Below, in pieces: positions 20,981 through 29,460 of a DNA stretch of 64,000 nt (position 1 is its first letter; every line of letters starts with the position of its first letter). The DNA comes from a virus: IMG/VR virus record IMGVR_UViG_3300035156_000206, positions 1 through 64,000 of that record, one strand, 5' to 3'. The position numbers and the translations under genes were made by a program. Below the pieces are notes generated by a model, which had not been told where the DNA came from, did not search any database, and saw only the letters and a list, made by a program, of their open reading frames with translations.

Positions 20981-21932
20981 TCATCGGCAGTAGGTTGAAG
21001 AGGTCGGAGAACAGGCCGTGAATGTTCTGGACTATGTACTGTGTGTCGGATCCATGGTACGAGGTACAGTTCATAGCCACGGCCTGTCGGGCCTCCATCC
21101 TAAGGGTCGGGTCGTACTTCCACATTCTGATGATTCGGAAGCCAGACCGTATGGCGATATGGTTCAGCTCCGACTTGCCAAGGTTGCAGATGTCCACCAC
21201 GTACACATTGGCGGGGTCGGACGGGTACTGGGCACAATACATCACAGCAACATTCTCCAACAAACCTGGTAATGGATCGTGACCTAAAAAGATCGACCAA
21301 CCACACCAGTCCGACCCATACACCTCATCAGGCCTCCATGGTAGATCACTATGGGCATAGGTCGCGCGCCACTTCAACCATTCAGGATGGTCCCTCAATC
21401 CCAGGCGCGATACAAACTTCACAGCCTCCATGAACGGCCTGTACCCGACCCCCTTGGGGAACGGAACCAAGTTGTCGATATTTCCCAGGGCCGACGGCCT
21501 ATGTTGCTTCTTCTGTCCCAAGAACTTAACCCAACCTTCCCATTCATCCTTATAGTACCTATCCGGTTGCTTCGGGATCCTATGGGGTCGGGGGGACAGA
21601 TCCTTATGAGCCTCATGGTACTGATCCATGGTCAATAGGTTCAATGGTGCAATAAGGTCCTTAGCCTCTTGGTACGACATAAAGGTTGTACCTAACCAAT
21701 CTGGCCAACCCGTCCACCGCTCCTTATAGGCTAGGTCAGGACGCTTGGGAATGTCCCCAGGCAACTTCGGACCATCACAGAACTGTTCCCAATCCTTTTG
21801 GTTCTCCAGACCTTGCCTGTGCACATATTGTAGGGCGAGCCTATACGAACGGTGCCTAAGTTTTGGTCGTCCCGGACCAGTTTGTTTCTTAGGTCTTCCA
21901 GCCTTAACAATTCGTTCCTTGGTGTTTTCCAC
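20973..21932 (-). CDS. AT-hook protein with phage-integrase repeat units
   Basis: A 319-residue protein. Residues 12-25 hold two AT-hook-like GRPK motifs. Three repeats follow (about 42-81, 100-139 and 175-217), each with P-x-x-P-D-x-x-Y and a W-x-GW-x-x-FLG signature, the pattern of the phage-integrase repeat (INT_rpt). The C-terminal 100 residues (NVAVMYCAQYPSDPANVYVV) are unassigned. No integrase catalytic residues are seen. GTG start after AGGGG. A DNA-binding role is likely. Confidence 0.75.
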   Translation of the reverse strand: MENTKERIVKAGRPKKQTGPGRPKLRHRSYRLALQYVHRQGLENQKDWEQFCDGPKLPGDIPKRPDLAYKERWTGWPDWLGTTFMSYQEAKDLIAPLNLLTMDQYHEAHKDLSPRPHRIPKQPDRYYKDEWEGWVKFLGQKKQHRPSALGNIDNLVPFPKGVGYRPFMEAVKFVSRLGLRDHPEWLKWRATYAHSDLPWRPDEVYGSDWCGWSIFLGHDPLPGLLENVAVMYCAQYPSDPANVYVVDICNLGKSELNHIAIRSGFRIIRMWKYDPTLRMEARQAVAMNCTSYHGSDTQYIVQNIHGLFSDLFNLLPMIT

Positions 21933-22127
21933 TTTTACCCCTGCTACGGTTACTGTTGTACATACGGGCTATTTATTGTGGACAAAATGTCTGGATTTGT
22001 ACTATAATGAACAATGGGTTAGGTTGTCCCCACTATACTGGTTTTTCGGCAACTTTTCAACAAATCTTCTTGACTGGTTGCAGCTATGTGTTGTACGTTA
22101 ATCGTTTTGTCTCTTTTGGGGAGTATC

Positions 22128-22337
22128 ATGGGTTCTGGTTTCTTGGATGGGTTGATGCGTGACTTGTTGATAAGTTTGCTAGCGGTTGTGTTCGCGGTTG
22201 GGTTATTGAGTGCAGGCGGTATGTATCTCTACATGAGGAGTTCTATCGATACGCCAGAGGTAGCTGCTAGTAAGTTGGCTAAGGAGCGTGCTCGTGTTAT
22301 GGAGGAATGTATTAAGGCTCGTATGGTGTGTAAGTAA
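22128..22337 (+). CDS. small membrane protein with ECxKxxxVC tail
   Basis: A 69-residue protein with one helix (LLISLLAVVFAVGLLSAGGM) and a tail RARVMEECIKARMVCK. The ending resembles those at 25790 and 25974. GGGGAG fixes the ATG at 22128; a longer frame starts at 22086. Confidence 0.75.
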   Translation: MGSGFLDGLMRDLLISLLAVVFAVGLLSAGGMYLYMRSSIDTPEVAASKLAKERARVMEECIKARMVCK

Positions 22338-22343
22338 GACTGC

Positions 22344-22373
22344 TTGTCAGCCATGCGGGGGATATTGTATAAT
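22344..22373 (+). promoter_or_regulatory. promoter
   Basis: TTGTCA and TATAAT, 18-bp spacer, for the two genes at 22402-24245. Confidence 0.75.
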
Positions 22374-22401
22374 AAAGAGTTGATCTCAAAGGGAAGCTGA
22401 T

Positions 22402-23370
22402 ATGAACTGGTTGTTTGTAGGTGGTATGTTTGATGATGTAGGTGGTCGTGCTTCTGGTTACTTTGGGAAGTTGTGGCAGGCTGTGGCTGCTCTTTATCCT
22501 GGTGCTAATACGTTCGTGGTCAATGGGGGCAAGTTTAGTAAGTTGGCTGACTTGGCTACTTATAAGGCGACGCATATTGTATGGATGGTTGATGTGTCCA
22601 ATGAGTATGAGAAGTTGTTGCCTTCTATTATGGAGGCTAATCCTGGTGCTGTATTGATTCAGTCCAAATCGAACATTGGTGGGAGGTATAGTAGGGAGCA
22701 GTTGTTTGCGAGAATGCGTGCTTCTGGTGCCGAGATGTTGATTGAGTTTGATCGGGGTTGTGTTGGGCATATTACGGCTGGGTTGTTGTCTGTTAGTGGG
22801 AGGTACATTGGATACTCTGGTAGTGACATTGGGAATCTGGCTGCTGATATTGGTATTGAGGTAGATCGGATTGGGAGTTTGTTGTACCCATTGCGTAGGG
22901 AGAAGAAGTTGTTGCCTGTAAAGGATCATCCTGGTGCGTTTGGTGTTGTGCGGAAGAACCATGTGCATGAGGGGGTTGATTTGTATGGGGAGGTTGGGGA
23001 AAGTGTTGATGCGATGGAGACTGGGATTGTAGTTGGTCTTTATCAGTTCACAGGGGAGGATGTTGGTAGTCCTTGGTGGAATGATACATTTTGTGTTTTG
23101 GTTGCAGGGGAAAGTGGTGTCATCAATTATGGTGAGATACATCCTTGGTCTCCTGATTGGGTTAAGGTTGGTGACACAATTGAGAGGGGTGCGCAAGTTG
23201 GTACATTGCTGAGCGTCTTGAAGAAGGACAAGGGGAAGCCGATGACTATGTTGCATATTGAGAGGTATGTGATTGGGACAAAGCGGCATATTGATTCATG
23301 GGATTTGGACAAGGTGTGGCCGGCGAAGTTGCTGGACCCGACTGTCTTGTTAAGGAGTGCCATGTTATGA
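22402..23370 (+). CDS. protein with C-terminal M23-like peptidase domain
   Basis: A 322-residue protein. Residues about 170-295 look like an M23 (LytM-type) metallopeptidase: H189-E-G-V-D193 matches the HxxxD zinc motif, and LHIE at 284-287 sits where HxH is expected but has Glu. The first 160 residues (NTFVVNGGKFSKLADL, WMVDVSNEYEKLLPS) are a Rossmann-like unknown. The DNA is unusually G+T-rich on the coding strand. Coupled by ATGA to an ArgC-like gene. Catalysis is doubtful because of the missing His. Confidence 0.75.
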   Translation: MNWLFVGGMFDDVGGRASGYFGKLWQAVAALYPGANTFVVNGGKFSKLADLATYKATHIVWMVDVSNEYEKLLPSIMEANPGAVLIQSKSNIGGRYSREQLFARMRASGAEMLIEFDRGCVGHITAGLLSVSGRYIGYSGSDIGNLAADIGIEVDRIGSLLYPLRREKKLLPVKDHPGAFGVVRKNHVHEGVDLYGEVGESVDAMETGIVVGLYQFTGEDVGSPWWNDTFCVLVAGESGVINYGEIHPWSPDWVKVGDTIERGAQVGTLLSVLKKDKGKPMTMLHIERYVIGTKRHIDSWDLDKVWPAKLLDPTVLLRSAML

Positions 23371-24245
23371 AAACTGTAGCTATTATTGGGGCTCGTGGGG
23401 TTGTATCTACGATGTTGCAGGCTAAGTTGGCTGATGACCCGGAAATTGTGGTTGCTGTTGTTGAGACTTCCTTGTTCATGTTGGCTCCCAATCCAAGGAT
23501 GGCATTAGCAGGTGCAGACTTGGTGGTTGTATGTACTGAGGAGGCTTTAAGCAGGGAAGTTGTTGCCAAAATCGATCCTGATATGGCTATTTTGGACATT
23601 AGTCCTGCGTTCAGGTGCGATTCTGAATGGGTATATGGGATGTCTACGTTGATGGGGACGAATCAGCTGATAAATGGGGCGAAGCGAGTGGCGAATCCTG
23701 GTTGTATGGCGACTGCTGCCATCTTGATTCTGCAGCCATTGGTTGAGGAGGAGTTGGTTGGTACATTTGATCCTTTGTATCTGGATGCGATGATTGGTTA
23801 TTCGGCTGGTGGTCGCAAGATGATTGCGAAGTATCAGGCTGGGGTTGCGATGAAGAAGCCACCATTTGAAATCATGACTAGTCTGGTTGAAGCGCACCCC
23901 CATGTTGGTGAGATCAAGCATGTTACTGGGTTGAGGGGTGATGTGGTATTGGCTCCGAAGATTGGTACCTACTTTAGTGGTATTCGGATGTCGATTATGG
24001 TACCAAGGACGTATGCTCCGTTCTTGTTGGGGATGTACAATTTCGCTTATGCTGGTACCGACATTGTGGTTGAGAACGACAACCCGAAGAAGATATGTGC
24101 TGATGAGATGGAGGGGAAGCCTGGAGCGATCATTCGGGTTTATCAGCATGGGGAATCGTGCCTTGTTGTGTGTACCATGGACAATTTGTTTAAGGGTGCA
24201 GTTGACACAGCCTATGAGAACATTGGGTTGATGTTAGGGATGTAA
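23367..24245 (+). CDS. argC: ArgC-like N-acetyl-gamma-glutamyl-phosphate/semialdehyde reductase
   Basis: A 292-residue protein close to the short ArgC type. N-terminal Rossmann motif VAIIGARGVVSTML, active-site NPGCMATAAILILQPL, then YSAGGRKM, and EAHPHVGEI where ArgC enzymes carry the catalytic His region. ArgC reduces an acyl phosphate with NADPH in arginine synthesis; ASD/ArgC relatives act on other acyl phosphates. No other arginine gene is in the window, so the substrate is open. AAGGAG and ATGA overlap with the previous gene. Confidence 0.82.
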   Translation: MKTVAIIGARGVVSTMLQAKLADDPEIVVAVVETSLFMLAPNPRMALAGADLVVVCTEEALSREVVAKIDPDMAILDISPAFRCDSEWVYGMSTLMGTNQLINGAKRVANPGCMATAAILILQPLVEEELVGTFDPLYLDAMIGYSAGGRKMIAKYQAGVAMKKPPFEIMTSLVEAHPHVGEIKHVTGLRGDVVLAPKIGTYFSGIRMSIMVPRTYAPFLLGMYNFAYAGTDIVVENDNPKKICADEMEGKPGAIIRVYQHGESCLVVCTMDNLFKGAVDTAYENIGLMLGM

Positions 24246-24289
24246 GGCTGATGGTGTAGCTGCTACCTCTACCGTTATGGATGTTGTGC

Positions 24290-24297
24290 TATAAATA
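24290..24297 (+). promoter_or_regulatory. late promoter TATAAATA
   Basis: Perfect T4-type late promoter 28 bases before the collagen-like tail gene. Confidence 0.8.
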
Positions 24298-24324
24298 CAC
24301 AACATATAACGTGAGGTAGAACAA

Positions 24325-25428
24325 ATGCCAGGAATTCAATACCATATCAAATACACGGACCCGTCGATTCCAGGAAAGACGCCGTTCGTTATTGAACCAA
24401 ATACAACAAATGGGCCATTGAGCCCAATCACAGCCGTGCCTGACCTGAATGCAACGTCATACAACACGTCTGTTACTTTGCCAGGCATGGGGCTGATCCA
24501 ATATGGTGAGCGTGTTGATGAAGCAATCGTTCACATCCTTGAGAATTTTGCTAGTGCTGGTGTTCCACCTGTTGCCCCAACTGTTGGGCAATTGTGGTTC
24601 GACTATTCTGTTCGTCTTCTGAAGGTGTATTCGCACAACGGGACAACTGGTGTGTGGAACTTCGTAGGTGACAATGGTACTGGTGGTGCTGTTACGGCAG
24701 CCATTGCAGCCAAAGTTGCTCGTGCAGGTGACACCATGACTGGTTTCTTGACACTCAATGCTGATCCAACATCACCACTCCATGCTGCCACAAAGCAGTA
24801 TATCGACAACAAGGCTATGACTCCTGGTCCAGCCGGTCCTCAAGGGCCAGCAGGATTGAATAGTACTGTTCCTGGTCCTCAAGGTCCAGCTGGTGCTAAT
24901 GGGGCGAACGGCGCTAATGGGGCAACTGGTGCAACCGGACCTCAAGGGCCACAGGGACCTCAAGGACCACAAGGCCCGCAGGGACCTCAAGGTGTTACGG
25001 GAGCAACTGGTGCGACTGGTGCAGCATCATTTGTTCCTGGCCCACAAGGTCCTCAGGGAGCAACTGGTGCGACGGGTGCAACCGGAGCAGCTGGTCCTGT
25101 TCCAACTTTGGTTGCTAGTGGATCGATTGCCACCAACTTCAGCTCAACAGCTGCGGCTCGTATTCTGATTGATACCGGCGTCGACATGGGTGGTGCGTGG
25201 AACGATGCATCAACGGAAGTTTGGCATGCAAATGCTACCATCTCTGGTGGTTTTTCGAGTGGTGGTGGTTGCTACGGAGTTGGGCTAGCAAGAATAGGTC
25301 ACTTGGATGGTCTTGGTGCAGGGTATGCGGATGGTCGCATCTACATCGTATTCGAGTGGGCACGATCGGGTGGTAGTGGATCGTTAACAGCAACATCAGT
25401 TTCATGGAAATTAACAAAGGTATCATAA
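24325..25428 (+). CDS. collagen-like tail fibre or appendage protein
   Basis: A 367-residue structural protein. The N-terminal 130 residues resemble phage baseplate or fibre attachment parts ([19 protein letters not shown]). Residues about 170-260 are Gly-X-Y repeats (GPQGPAG, GATGATG, with short breaks), which form a collagen triple helix. A beta-rich tip follows, with [16 protein letters not shown]. Likely trimeric and receptor-facing. The GPQ/GAT DNA repeats invite length change by recombination. Confidence 0.88.
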   Translation: MPGIQYHIKYTDPSIPGKTPFVIEPNTTNGPLSPITAVPDLNATSYNTSVTLPGMGLIQYGERVDEAIVHILENFASAGVPPVAPTVGQLWFDYSVRLLKVYSHNGTTGVWNFVGDNGTGGAVTAAIAAKVARAGDTMTGFLTLNADPTSPLHAATKQYIDNKAMTPGPAGPQGPAGLNSTVPGPQGPAGANGANGANGATGATGPQGPQGPQGPQGPQGPQGVTGATGATGAASFVPGPQGPQGATGATGATGAAGPVPTLVASGSIATNFSSTAAARILIDTGVDMGGAWNDASTEVWHANATISGGFSSGGGCYGVGLARIGHLDGLGAGYADGRIYIVFEWARSGGSGSLTATSVSWKLTKVS

Positions 25429-25622
25429 TGAAAGTAGATTACTTTAATATGGATGAAGAGGGAAACATGGTAGTTCGGCACGTTGAGCTACCAGATCACT
25501 TGTTGACGAAGACTTATGCCACAGCGATGTTGGCTAAGTTTGACGATCCTCAAGATGCGTATGAGGCTATGCGCATTGAGCGTGAAGCGGCAATGGTCGA
25601 TGTTGATCCGGTCGTAAAATAG
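25428..25622 (+). CDS. hypothetical protein
   Basis: A 64-residue acidic protein, ATG overlapping the stop of the tail gene (TAATG). Such tiny partners next to fibres can be chaperones or assembly factors, but nothing in the sequence proves it. Confidence 0.7.
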   Translation: MKVDYFNMDEEGNMVVRHVELPDHLLTKTYATAMLAKFDDPQDAYEAMRIEREAAMVDVDPVVK

Positions 25623-25678
25623 TTGTTGACATTGTTGGTGAGAAGTTCGATCATGATGTTTTCCACTAGGAGGTTGTT

Positions 25679-25738
25679 ATGACGTTTCTCATCATCGCTG
25701 GTTTGGTAGGCTACATTGTCTACCTGAAGACCAAGTAA
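25679..25738 (+). CDS. 19-aa membrane peptide
   Basis: MTFLIIAGLVGYIVYLKTK: one short helix with a basic end. A perfect AGGAGG before the ATG and a terminator right after favour a real gene. Confidence 0.6.
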   Translation: MTFLIIAGLVGYIVYLKTK

Positions 25739-25747
25739 TAGCAGGTA

Positions 25748-25771
25748 AGGAGGCCTTGAGCCTCCTTTTTT
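25748..25771 (+). terminator. rho-independent terminator
   Basis: AGGAGGC-CTTGA-GCCTCCT then TTTTTT. Confidence 0.95.
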
Positions 25772-25789
25772 ATGTGTGGAGTTTTAGGA

Positions 25790-25999
25790 ATGTGTCCAAT
25801 GGTAGATAGATACACGCTCTTTGGGTTGGTTTGCATTACTGCCTTGGGCATAACTGGGATATTCGTGATGGACTATGTATCAAATGGTCAACGAACTCGT
25901 GTGGAACGGATCATGGCTATTGCGGTCGAATGTTCAAAACTGGAAATTGTGTGCGTCATTGAGGAGAAGAAGGATGAACAAGGAACAAAAGGAAAATGA
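25790..25999 (+). CDS. small membrane protein with ECSKxxxVC motif
   Basis: A 69-residue protein with one helix (LFGLVCITALGITGIFVMDY) and a tail IAVECSKLEIVCVIEEKKDE. The E-C-x-K-x-x-x-V-C pattern links it to 22128 and 25974. The start at 25790 follows GGAG; ATGs at 25772 and 25799 are alternatives. Confidence 0.7.
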   Translation: MCPMVDRYTLFGLVCITALGITGIFVMDYVSNGQRTRVERIMAIAVECSKLEIVCVIEEKKDEQGTKGK

Positions 26000-26159
26000 G
26001 AACCTAATGGGTACGGTCATTGGCGCTATGTTGGTGGTTGCATTTCTGGCAATAGCCCTTGTGCCTGTTGACAACACTGCAAAGGTGGATACCAAAATGA
26101 AGGTGTTCATGTTGAAGTGCAAAGAGATGAACATGGTCTGTACACCAAAGCCAAAATGA
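25974..26159 (+). CDS. small membrane protein with KCKEMNMVC motif
   Basis: A 61-residue protein: polar start, one helix (GTVIGAMLVVAFLAIALVPV), tail MLKCKEMNMVCTPKPK. Third member of the two-Cys family. It overlaps the previous gene by 26 bases, with GAGGAGAAGAAGG inside that gene. Confidence 0.75.
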   Translation: MNKEQKENENLMGTVIGAMLVVAFLAIALVPVDNTAKVDTKMKVFMLKCKEMNMVCTPKPK

Positions 26160-26443
26160 TCAACCTCACCATCCATGAACTGGAACGCATGTCATACATG
26201 TTTCCAGACAACAAGCAGTTGCAGGAAGCCTTTGCCAACAGGTGCAGAGATATGGTTGAGGATGCACGTTTGGAAGTGTACAACACGCGCCATCAGGTGG
26301 GTTTAATGGCGGAGATCGCTCAGGACCTAGATGATGAACTAACTGAGTTGTATCATGACTCATTAGGGCTGTTCCGTGATCCAGCCTTGACCAAGCAATT
26401 GCAAGAAATCAGGCTGTCGATGTTGGCTAAGTTTGTGGTGTAG
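26156..26443 (+). CDS. hypothetical protein
   Basis: A 95-residue acidic helical protein (QLQEAFANRCRDMVEDARLE), ATGA-coupled. Unrecognised. Confidence 0.75.
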   Translation: MINLTIHELERMSYMFPDNKQLQEAFANRCRDMVEDARLEVYNTRHQVGLMAEIAQDLDDELTELYHDSLGLFRDPALTKQLQEIRLSMLAKFVV

Positions 26444-26474
26444 GATCTGGGAACCAGTAGGATAAATAAAGTTG

Positions 26475-26503
26475 TTGACTGGTTTGTTTTTTGTGTTGAA
26501 TAT
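26475..26503 (+). promoter_or_regulatory. TTGACTGGTTTG-type promoter
   Basis: TTGACT with GAATAT, 17-bp spacer. TTGACTGGTTTG and TGTTGAATATG.ACAACAT are shared with the promoter at 60035. GATAAATA lies just upstream at 26461. Confidence 0.7.
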
Positions 26504-26540
26504 GTACAACATCTTGTACACAACTTTGGATCCCCACCTC

Positions 26541-26726
26541 ATGACCTCGAACCAACACAACCTGTATTTGCTCAAAGAATTACACGAAGAAGCGCTGGCT
26601 AATGTTGGCAGGTTTAAAGGGACGGTGGCAGAGTTGGCTTGGCAGGTAACAGCGAACTTCCTGGACTTAAAAGTCATCAATCTCGAGGCGGACATGGCCG
26701 CAGTCGAGAGGCTAAGGAACAAGTAA
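26541..26726 (+). CDS. hypothetical helical protein
   Basis: A 61-residue helical protein starting MTSNQHNLYLLKELHEEA. The longer frame begins at or before the promoter, so this ATG is preferred although its ribosome site is weak. Confidence 0.65.
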   Translation: MTSNQHNLYLLKELHEEALANVGRFKGTVAELAWQVTANFLDLKVINLEADMAAVERLRNK

Positions 26727-26728
26727 AG

Positions 26729-27133
26729 ATGGACTGGAACAAACTCCCCCCAGGAACGCTGGCAATCAAATTGCCAGAAGCAGATTCACACGAACACACC
26801 CATCAGATTATGAAGGATCTGTTCGCTGTAGCCAAGAAGTACAACATTGTTGTGATTACCCATACCACACACAGGAACAAACCCGTGAACATCAAATTTG
26901 TAACTGTTGAAGACTACATGAAGTTTGTGGCACGATATGACATCTGCCCTAACAAAGCATGGTACCGTTTCGGTCAAGCGTTCTACAACGAAATGGTTGG
27001 TCCTGTTCTTCGTGCTCCAGGCATGCCAGAACACTCGCACCCAGAACTGTTCAATTGCACAGACCGTAAGAAGGCTGAGCAGATCATCTGGGACACATAC
27101 ATCGTTGAAAATGACACCAACTTCAAACCATAA
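26729..27133 (+). CDS. hypothetical protein
   Basis: A 134-residue mixed alpha/beta protein (LFAVAKKYNIVVITHTTHR) with several His residues. Unrecognised. The ATG follows the upstream stop by two bases. Confidence 0.75.
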   Translation: MDWNKLPPGTLAIKLPEADSHEHTHQIMKDLFAVAKKYNIVVITHTTHRNKPVNIKFVTVEDYMKFVARYDICPNKAWYRFGQAFYNEMVGPVLRAPGMPEHSHPELFNCTDRKKAEQIIWDTYIVENDTNFKP

Positions 27134-27402
27134 TGAACTGCACCTGTATTACTGTTGATAATGCTATCATGATGTGGGATAGTGCTTGTCCAAAGCACGC
27201 AATTGGCTCAGCCTCAGAAGAGCCAATTGCGGTTCGTCCATTGACCAGATCCACAATTGAGAGATTGTGGTTGAAGTCGAAGACTGATGCAATGCGCAAC
27301 TTCTACATGGACCGCAATGGTGGTCAGAATCTGGATACCAGGGACTGCTACAAAGCATTTGCGTGGGATATCGAACGGTACATCAAGGGCGAAGACGTAT
27401 GA
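27133..27402 (+). CDS. hypothetical protein
   Basis: An 89-residue protein with an N-terminal Cys cluster (NCTC, SACPKH) that might bind zinc, then a basic helical part. TAATG coupling. The coding DNA includes a CCACAATTG site and a GCCAATTG inverted repeat near 27198-27230. Confidence 0.7.
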   Translation: MNCTCITVDNAIMMWDSACPKHAIGSASEEPIAVRPLTRSTIERLWLKSKTDAMRNFYMDRNGGQNLDTRDCYKAFAWDIERYIKGEDV

Positions 27403-27563
27403 AGTATCGGATTGTGGTGTGGTCTGCCGCTCTGGTTGTTGCGGCCTTGACAGCAATCTTTGTTGGACCCGATGCGGGGCAAGGCTTTGCCATCGGGTTC
27501 TTTGTTCAATATTTCTGCCTCGAAATAGGCGCTTTCATTTATGATCGGGTAAGTAAACAATGA
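27399..27563 (+). CDS. 54-aa membrane protein
   Basis: Two hydrophobic segments (IVVWSAALVVAALTAIFVG and FAIGFFVQYFCLEIGAFIY). ATGA-coupled on both sides. Unknown. Confidence 0.75.
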   Translation: MKYRIVVWSAALVVAALTAIFVGPDAGQGFAIGFFVQYFCLEIGAFIYDRVSKQ

Positions 27564-27916
27564 TCATCTACCGCATTCGTAGTCGCATGACTGGTCTTTT
27601 CTCAGCCGGTGGCCAAGAGCCACGATGGGTCAAAACTGGCAAGATCTGGAAGGGGCTTGGTCCTCTGAAACTGCACTTCAACTCATTGACTCATCGTGGA
27701 CGTAGCATCTACGATAGCCAAGATGCTGAGGTGGTTGAATACGAAGTGATCGAGACAGAAGGCAAAGCAACTGATGCTGATATCTGGATCGCAGATGTTC
27801 TGAAGCGAAAGGCCACCAAGGCGGCCGAAGTACAAGCGTACCGCGACAGCCGGGAAAAGCTGGACCGCGAAGTACTTTTCAAGAAACTGTCCAAAGAGTT
27901 TGGACCAACCAAGTAG
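27560..27916 (+). CDS. hypothetical protein
   Basis: A 118-residue protein: beta-rich N-terminal half (IIYRIRSRMTGLFSAGG) resembling phage KTG..W..-type small proteins, then a charged helix. Unrecognised. Confidence 0.75.
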   Translation: MIIYRIRSRMTGLFSAGGQEPRWVKTGKIWKGLGPLKLHFNSLTHRGRSIYDSQDAEVVEYEVIETEGKATDADIWIADVLKRKATKAAEVQAYRDSREKLDREVLFKKLSKEFGPTK

Positions 27917-27923
27917 GAGCAAC

Positions 27924-28121
27924 ATGTTACTATCAATCAGCAAGGTCACAATTGACACTAGCCACAAGGACTATGATCGGATTGGGTTTCGAGTAGCACT
28001 TCCAGCCCCCGCATCATTTCATGAATGTCCAATGGTGCTTGAGGTGCCAGTAGACAAGGGCGAAGCAGAAGCCTGGATGAAACTACATTACCCATCCATT
28101 GGGTACACTGTGGTAAAATAG
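27924..28121 (+). CDS. hypothetical protein
   Basis: A 65-residue, beta-rich protein (ISKVTIDTSHKDYDRIGFRV), start set by AGGAG. Unrecognised. Confidence 0.7.
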   Translation: MLLSISKVTIDTSHKDYDRIGFRVALPAPASFHECPMVLEVPVDKGEAEAWMKLHYPSIGYTVVK

Positions 28122-28126
28122 GCTCG

Positions 28127-28155
28127 TTGACAATTGGTGAAATCTGCTGTATAAT
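28127..28155 (+). promoter_or_regulatory. promoter
   Basis: TTGACA and TATAAT, 17-bp spacer, for the gene at 28184. Confidence 0.9.
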
Positions 28156-28183
28156 TTTCACATCGACTCGTTAAGGAAGCATC

Positions 28184-28516
28184 ATGGCAAGACCTAAGTG
28201 GGCAAGTGCTGAAGCGAAAGCCAATGCTCTGAAGCTGGAACAGGAGTGGCTCGTGTTGCAGAAGAAGCATGCTTCCAAGCCTGCACCTAAGCGGAACCTC
28301 AAGAAGCCACCTGTCATGGCGTCCAATCCACGAATTGCGGAACTGCGTGCCTTGAAGAGTGTTGACACAGGAGCATCAGGTTCTGATACACCAAAGGCTG
28401 AGCCTCAAGTGTACACTGGGGACAAGATCATTGGCATTGCAACAATGCACAAATCGAACATTGTGCCGATCTTTTCTGATGATGCAGCCAAAGACGTATC
28501 ATCCATGCGTCGATAA
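28184..28516 (+). CDS. small basic protein
   Basis: A 110-residue, Lys/Ala-rich protein (KKHASKPAPKRNLKKPP), largely disordered by appearance, with a conserved-looking C-terminal beta strand (VYTGDKIIGIATMHKSNIVP). Stand-alone unit with its own promoter and terminator. Confidence 0.8.
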   Translation: MARPKWASAEAKANALKLEQEWLVLQKKHASKPAPKRNLKKPPVMASNPRIAELRALKSVDTGASGSDTPKAEPQVYTGDKIIGIATMHKSNIVPIFSDDAAKDVSSMRR

Positions 28517-28534
28517 AGCAAATCGATTTAGACC

Positions 28535-28558
28535 AAAGAGCCTTCGGGCTCTTTTTTA
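28535..28558 (+). terminator. rho-independent terminator
   Basis: AAAGAGCC-TTCG-GGCTCTTT then T-run. Confidence 0.95.
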
Positions 28559-28572
28559 TTTGCACAAACTTG

Positions 28573-28601
28573 TTGTCAATGTTCTTTTCGCGTTGTACAA
28601 T
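28573..28601 (+). promoter_or_regulatory. promoter
   Basis: TTGTCA and TACAAT, 17-bp spacer, for the long operon starting at 28633. Confidence 0.75.
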
Positions 28602-28632
28602 TGTAATATAGAAATATTAATGGCGGTAAATA

Positions 28633-29460
28633 ATGGCTTTTCGTGGAGAATATTGGTCTTGTAGCAAATTTGCAGACAAGATCTGGAAACTGAGTGGTGC
28701 CGATCCGAAGCCATCCAGTGAAACATCTAAAGGATGGCGCGAATGGAGGGAGGATCGCAAGACGAACCACCCGATTGCGTACTGGATCGTCGAGGAAGGA
28801 CTTGGTATGGCACAAGATTTCATCAATTGGCCGATGGACAAGTACAATGACTTCAGGCATTGGTTCCGGCAGCGCTACATCAAGCAAACACACATGGTGC
28901 CAACGTACCTACCAAAAGGTGAGTATGTTGAGTTCGATACACGCCTACTGCACGCTGTGTTTGGCATGCTCCGCGACTTTGTGGAGACTGATATGGCGTA
29001 TGACCAGCTGAGCTGGGGCAGCTTTACGGTGGAAGACGGGGATGTACCTGCTCCAACGAACGAGCCTTGGTGGGTAAAGTCACGCCTGACACATTGGGGC
29101 GTCCTTCGCAGTCGTGAGCTGGGCATGAAGCGGTGCGAATGGCACATCAGCCTCGCAACACGTGCAGAAGATCCAAACGTTCGCCAAGCGGCAATGGGCC
29201 AAGAAATCAAGGACCTCTACCTTTGGTGGATGGATGTTCGTCCTAATCGGAAAGAGCCTGGCGATATCTCTGGATCCAACAAAATGTTCGAAGGCGATAA
29301 CTGGGACAGAATATTCGATGATGATGCCGAAACGCAACCATCTCGAACAGACTACCATGCGGCAATCATGCTGGATGCCGAACTGGAAAAGAAGTACAAA
29401 CAAGAGGACGAGGACATGTTGATCCGAGTCATTAAATTAAGGGAGTCGCTGTGGACGTAA
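28633..29460 (+). CDS. hypothetical phage protein, Trp-rich
   Basis: A 275-residue protein rich in Trp, Arg and acidic residues (KGWREWREDRKTNHP, QDLYLWWMDVRPNRKEPG-like stretch). It has the character of an uncharacterised protein common in large myophages, but I cannot name a family. First gene of a run of about a dozen small coupled genes. Confidence 0.8.
   Translation: MAFRGEYWSCSKFADKIWKLSGADPKPSSETSKGWREWREDRKTNHPIAYWIVEEGLGMAQDFINWPMDKYNDFRHWFRQRYIKQTHMVPTYLPKGEYVEFDTRLLHAVFGMLRDFVETDMAYDQLSWGSFTVEDGDVPAPTNEPWWVKSRLTHWGVLRSRELGMKRCEWHISLATRAEDPNVRQAAMGQEIKDLYLWWMDVRPNRKEPGDISGSNKMFEGDNWDRIFDDDAETQPSRTDYHAAIMLDAELEKKYKQEDEDMLIRVIKLRESLWT

Noticed and set aside
22312-23289. 325-codon minus-strand frame rich in Thr, Asn, Pro
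   Set aside because: Low-complexity complement of a G/T-rich plus-strand gene with M23-like motifs.
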